Origin: Legionella_A sp049239925
GTDB taxonomy: Bacteria > Pseudomonadota > Gammaproteobacteria > Legionellales > Legionellaceae
NCBI GenBank assembly: GCA_049239925.1
Contig: JBMLTO010000092.1
Location: 1 to 25,878, forward strand
Length of the DNA stretch: 25,878 nt
Reading direction: 5' to 3'
Shown here piece after piece: positions 24,798 to 25,878 of the stretch. A program made the translations under genes and the position numbers. The stretch's first letter is position 1. Every line of letters begins with the position of its first letter. The notes under the pieces were generated by a model. The model saw only the letters and a program-made list of their open reading frames with translations. It made no database searches and was not told the origin of the DNA.

Positions 24798-24830
24798 GAA
24801 AGAAAAAACATCAAGACTATTTTTCTTTCG
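24797..24830. repeat. 11-bp inverted repeat with internal A/T runs
   Basis: CGAAAGAAAAA (24797-24807) and TTTTTCTTTCG (24820-24830) form a perfect 11-bp stem with a 12-nt loop, directly after repeat copy 2. It could be a transcription terminator for the membrane protein or part of a larger repeat unit. It does not end in a U-tract. Confidence 0.6.
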
Positions 24831-24997
24831 TTGAGCTAAGTAGGTGAGCTGACTTTCTCTGATGTGATGACGTTCGTTAGACAATCAATTGGGTCAAATA
24901 AGTATTTTTCAAAGACGGAAAATCAGCTTGATTGACACAAATGTTCAAAAGAAAGCATCGATTCTTTGAGCGATATGCTCACTTTAGCTGCCTAGAA

Positions 24998-25038
24998 AGC
25001 CCTTCGAGGCGAATGAATTAGGGGAAAAATAGCTACAG
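24998..25038 (-). repeat. Dispersed palindromic repeat, shortened copy 3
   Basis: On the minus strand it matches the two ends of copy 1 (tagc-atttttccc at one side, ctcgaagggct at the other) but lacks the central palindrome, as if the hairpin core had been deleted. It sits just downstream of the Cys-rich gene. Confidence 0.5.
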
Positions 25039-25044
25039 TTAAGA

Positions 25045-25428
25045 CTAAGTACAGCTCGTTAATTGACCATATTTATTGCATACATGAGCTTTAACTTGCT
25101 GGCAATGTAATAAATTAGTTATTTTACAGGCAGGGATTGGTTCACTTTGGAAAATGGTTGCCAGGCATTCGCTTTGGTTACGATAAATAAGATGTATGTT
25201 GCATGATGCATGAGGTTGGTAAGGCATGCATCTTAAGTGAACGAGATCGAGGCAATGCGGTTGATTGGCATATTGTTCATCATAAGGGATACAAAAACAA
25301 TAGTGTTCGTTGTCCTCTGGGCATCCATCCTCATCCGGGCCGCAAATAAAATAGCGATTATTTGCCCAACAACTATGAAACATTATAACAACTAAACTTA
25401 GCAACAATACTATTCTTCTCATGACCAT
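25045..25428 (-). CDS. Small cysteine-rich secreted protein, unknown function
   Basis: A 127-residue protein with an N-terminal signal peptide (MVMRRIVLLLSLVV..., likely cleavage after CWA, residue 22). The mature part of about 105 residues has twelve cysteines (29, 36, 44, 46, 59, 67, 76, 88, 101, 109, 117, 126), an even number fitting six disulfides, and almost no hydrophobic core. It should be periplasmic or secreted. The start could also be the ATG two codons later. I do not recognise a domain; I have a weak impression of similar proteins in Legionella but cannot name one. A perfect -10 box lies upstream. Neighbouring DNA is repeat- and transposase-bearing. Confidence 0.75.
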   Translation of the reverse strand: MVMRRIVLLLSLVVIMFHSCWANNRYFICGPDEDGCPEDNEHYCFCIPYDEQYANQPHCLDLVHLRCMPYQPHASCNIHLIYRNQSECLATIFQSEPIPACKITNLLHCQQVKAHVCNKYGQLTSCT

Positions 25429-25662
25429 TTATTCCATAGGTTCGCTGCGAGAGGGGTATCTTCAAATTTAATAACGTGGTTCAATGGATTGTTCACTGTA
25501 AATATTATAGTAGCTGATAATGGCTTGATAACATAAGTCATTTATGTCAAAAATGAATCAGGTTCATCGTTAACTTGGCCATATCCTGGATGCTGCGAAC
25601 CAGTTGCGGCACGTAGGTGGGTGGATGAATTGTCAAAATAAGAAGAACGCATCTGCGCTTGA
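25429..25662. other. Intergenic region before the edge transposase
   Basis: It holds the Cys-rich gene promoter, an imperfect palindrome around 25526-25550 (acataa-gtcat-ttatgt core), and then protein-like codons in the frame of the transposase that are broken by stops at 25639 and 25660. No other gene is visible. Confidence 0.4.
25504..25531 (-). promoter_or_regulatory. Promoter of the cysteine-rich secreted protein
   Basis: On the minus strand a perfect TATAAT (25504-25509) is separated by 16 bp from TTATCA (25526-25531), a partial -35. The leader to the ATG would be about 70 nt. Confidence 0.5.
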
Positions 25663-25878
25663 TTAAAACGAAACGGAAAATTATTTGTTTTCTTACGGAA
25701 AAATCGCCACGTGATATTTAGCGAAGAAGTTCATCAAAAACTTCTTTCGATGTACAGTGACTATCCTCGAGGAAAACCAATCGTTGGTCCGATTCTCCTT
25801 GCGATGGTATCTCTTTTGCAAGCATATGAACAAGAGTCTGATGCTTCAGCAGTGCTTGAATCAATGTTTGATCAACGA
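25663..25878 (+). CDS. Transposase N-terminal fragment (DUF772/IS1182-like), cut by the window edge
   Basis: Seventy-two codons are open to the window end. The sequence GKLFVFLRKNRH, then VIFSEEVHQKLL, then PIVGPILLAMVSLLQAYEQ and SDASAVL follows the N-terminal pattern of IS1182-like DUF772 transposases, where LFxFLRxHRHExF and PxxPALLAMVxLLQAY are usual. No clear ATG is found. In-frame stops at 25639-25641 and 25660-25662 break the upstream sequence, so either the start is a GTG (for example 25711) or the copy is damaged. The remainder lies outside the window, so completeness is unknown. Confidence 0.65.

Larger units (their letters stand above)
24712..25044. other. Repeat-bearing intergenic region
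   Basis: About 330 bp between the membrane protein and the convergent Cys-rich gene. It contains two copies of the dispersed palindromic repeat (24726-24797, and a shortened one at 24998-25038) and a separate 11-bp-stem hairpin (24797-24830). Between them, about 24840-24995, I see no gene or recognisable signal. Confidence 0.6.

Overview
The window looks like AT-rich chromosomal DNA of a gammaproteobacterium, most likely in or near the Legionellales (Legionella/Coxiella type). This is an inference from three things. The gene orders rppH-ptsP-lgt-thyA and metG-rnfB-nth are gammaproteobacterial, the second as I recall it from Legionella and Coxiella. The window carries a secreted astacin protease, a family known in Legionella as the effector LegP. 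It also has several secreted or membrane proteins of no recognised family. No 16S gene is present to settle the taxonomy.

Layout, left to right. Bases 1-389 hold no convincing protein gene but contain a minus-strand intrinsic terminator and a possible small RNA. Then come rsmI and a secreted astacin metalloprotease on the plus strand, facing a minus-strand multi-pass membrane protein. Next is a divergent pterin-related locus: a FolM/PTR1-like pteridine reductase on the minus strand, and on the plus strand a MidA-type methyltransferase, a PTPS/QueD-family protein, priA and a 4HBT thioesterase, all nearly touching. On the minus strand follow a small exported protein and the operon rppH-ptsP-lgt-thyA. 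Plus-strand ansA and glmU come next. A decayed IS5-type element sits exactly at the glmU stop codon. The minus-strand operon metG-rnfB-nth diverges from ubiX. Beyond ubiX lie an Ala/Pro/Gln repeat protein with its own good promoter, then queC. The right end is accessory in character: a second large membrane protein, paralogous to the one near 3 kb, a cluster of palindromic dispersed repeats, a cysteine-rich secreted protein, and the start of a transposase cut by the window edge.

How the genes work together. Many are housekeeping: 16S rRNA modification (rsmI), replication restart (priA), lipoprotein lipidation (lgt), dTMP synthesis (thyA), mRNA 5'-end processing (rppH), the nitrogen PTS (ptsP), UDP-GlcNAc synthesis (glmU), base-excision repair (nth), Met-tRNA charging (metG), prenyl-FMN for ubiquinone synthesis (ubiX) and queuosine precursor synthesis (queC). 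The PTPS-family protein lacks the QueD catalytic Cys and carries an RExLHGH motif as in PTPS-III. With the neighbouring pteridine reductase and the nearby folate-dependent thyA, this suggests a folate/pterin role rather than queuosine.

The most unusual content is the pair of paralogous membrane proteins about 19 kb apart, the PTPS-III-like gene, the 24-bp-repeat Ala-rich protein with a 16-bp duplication at its end, and a dispersed palindromic repeat in three copies. I do not see a multi-gene defence system, CRISPR array, prophage, tRNA or rRNA.
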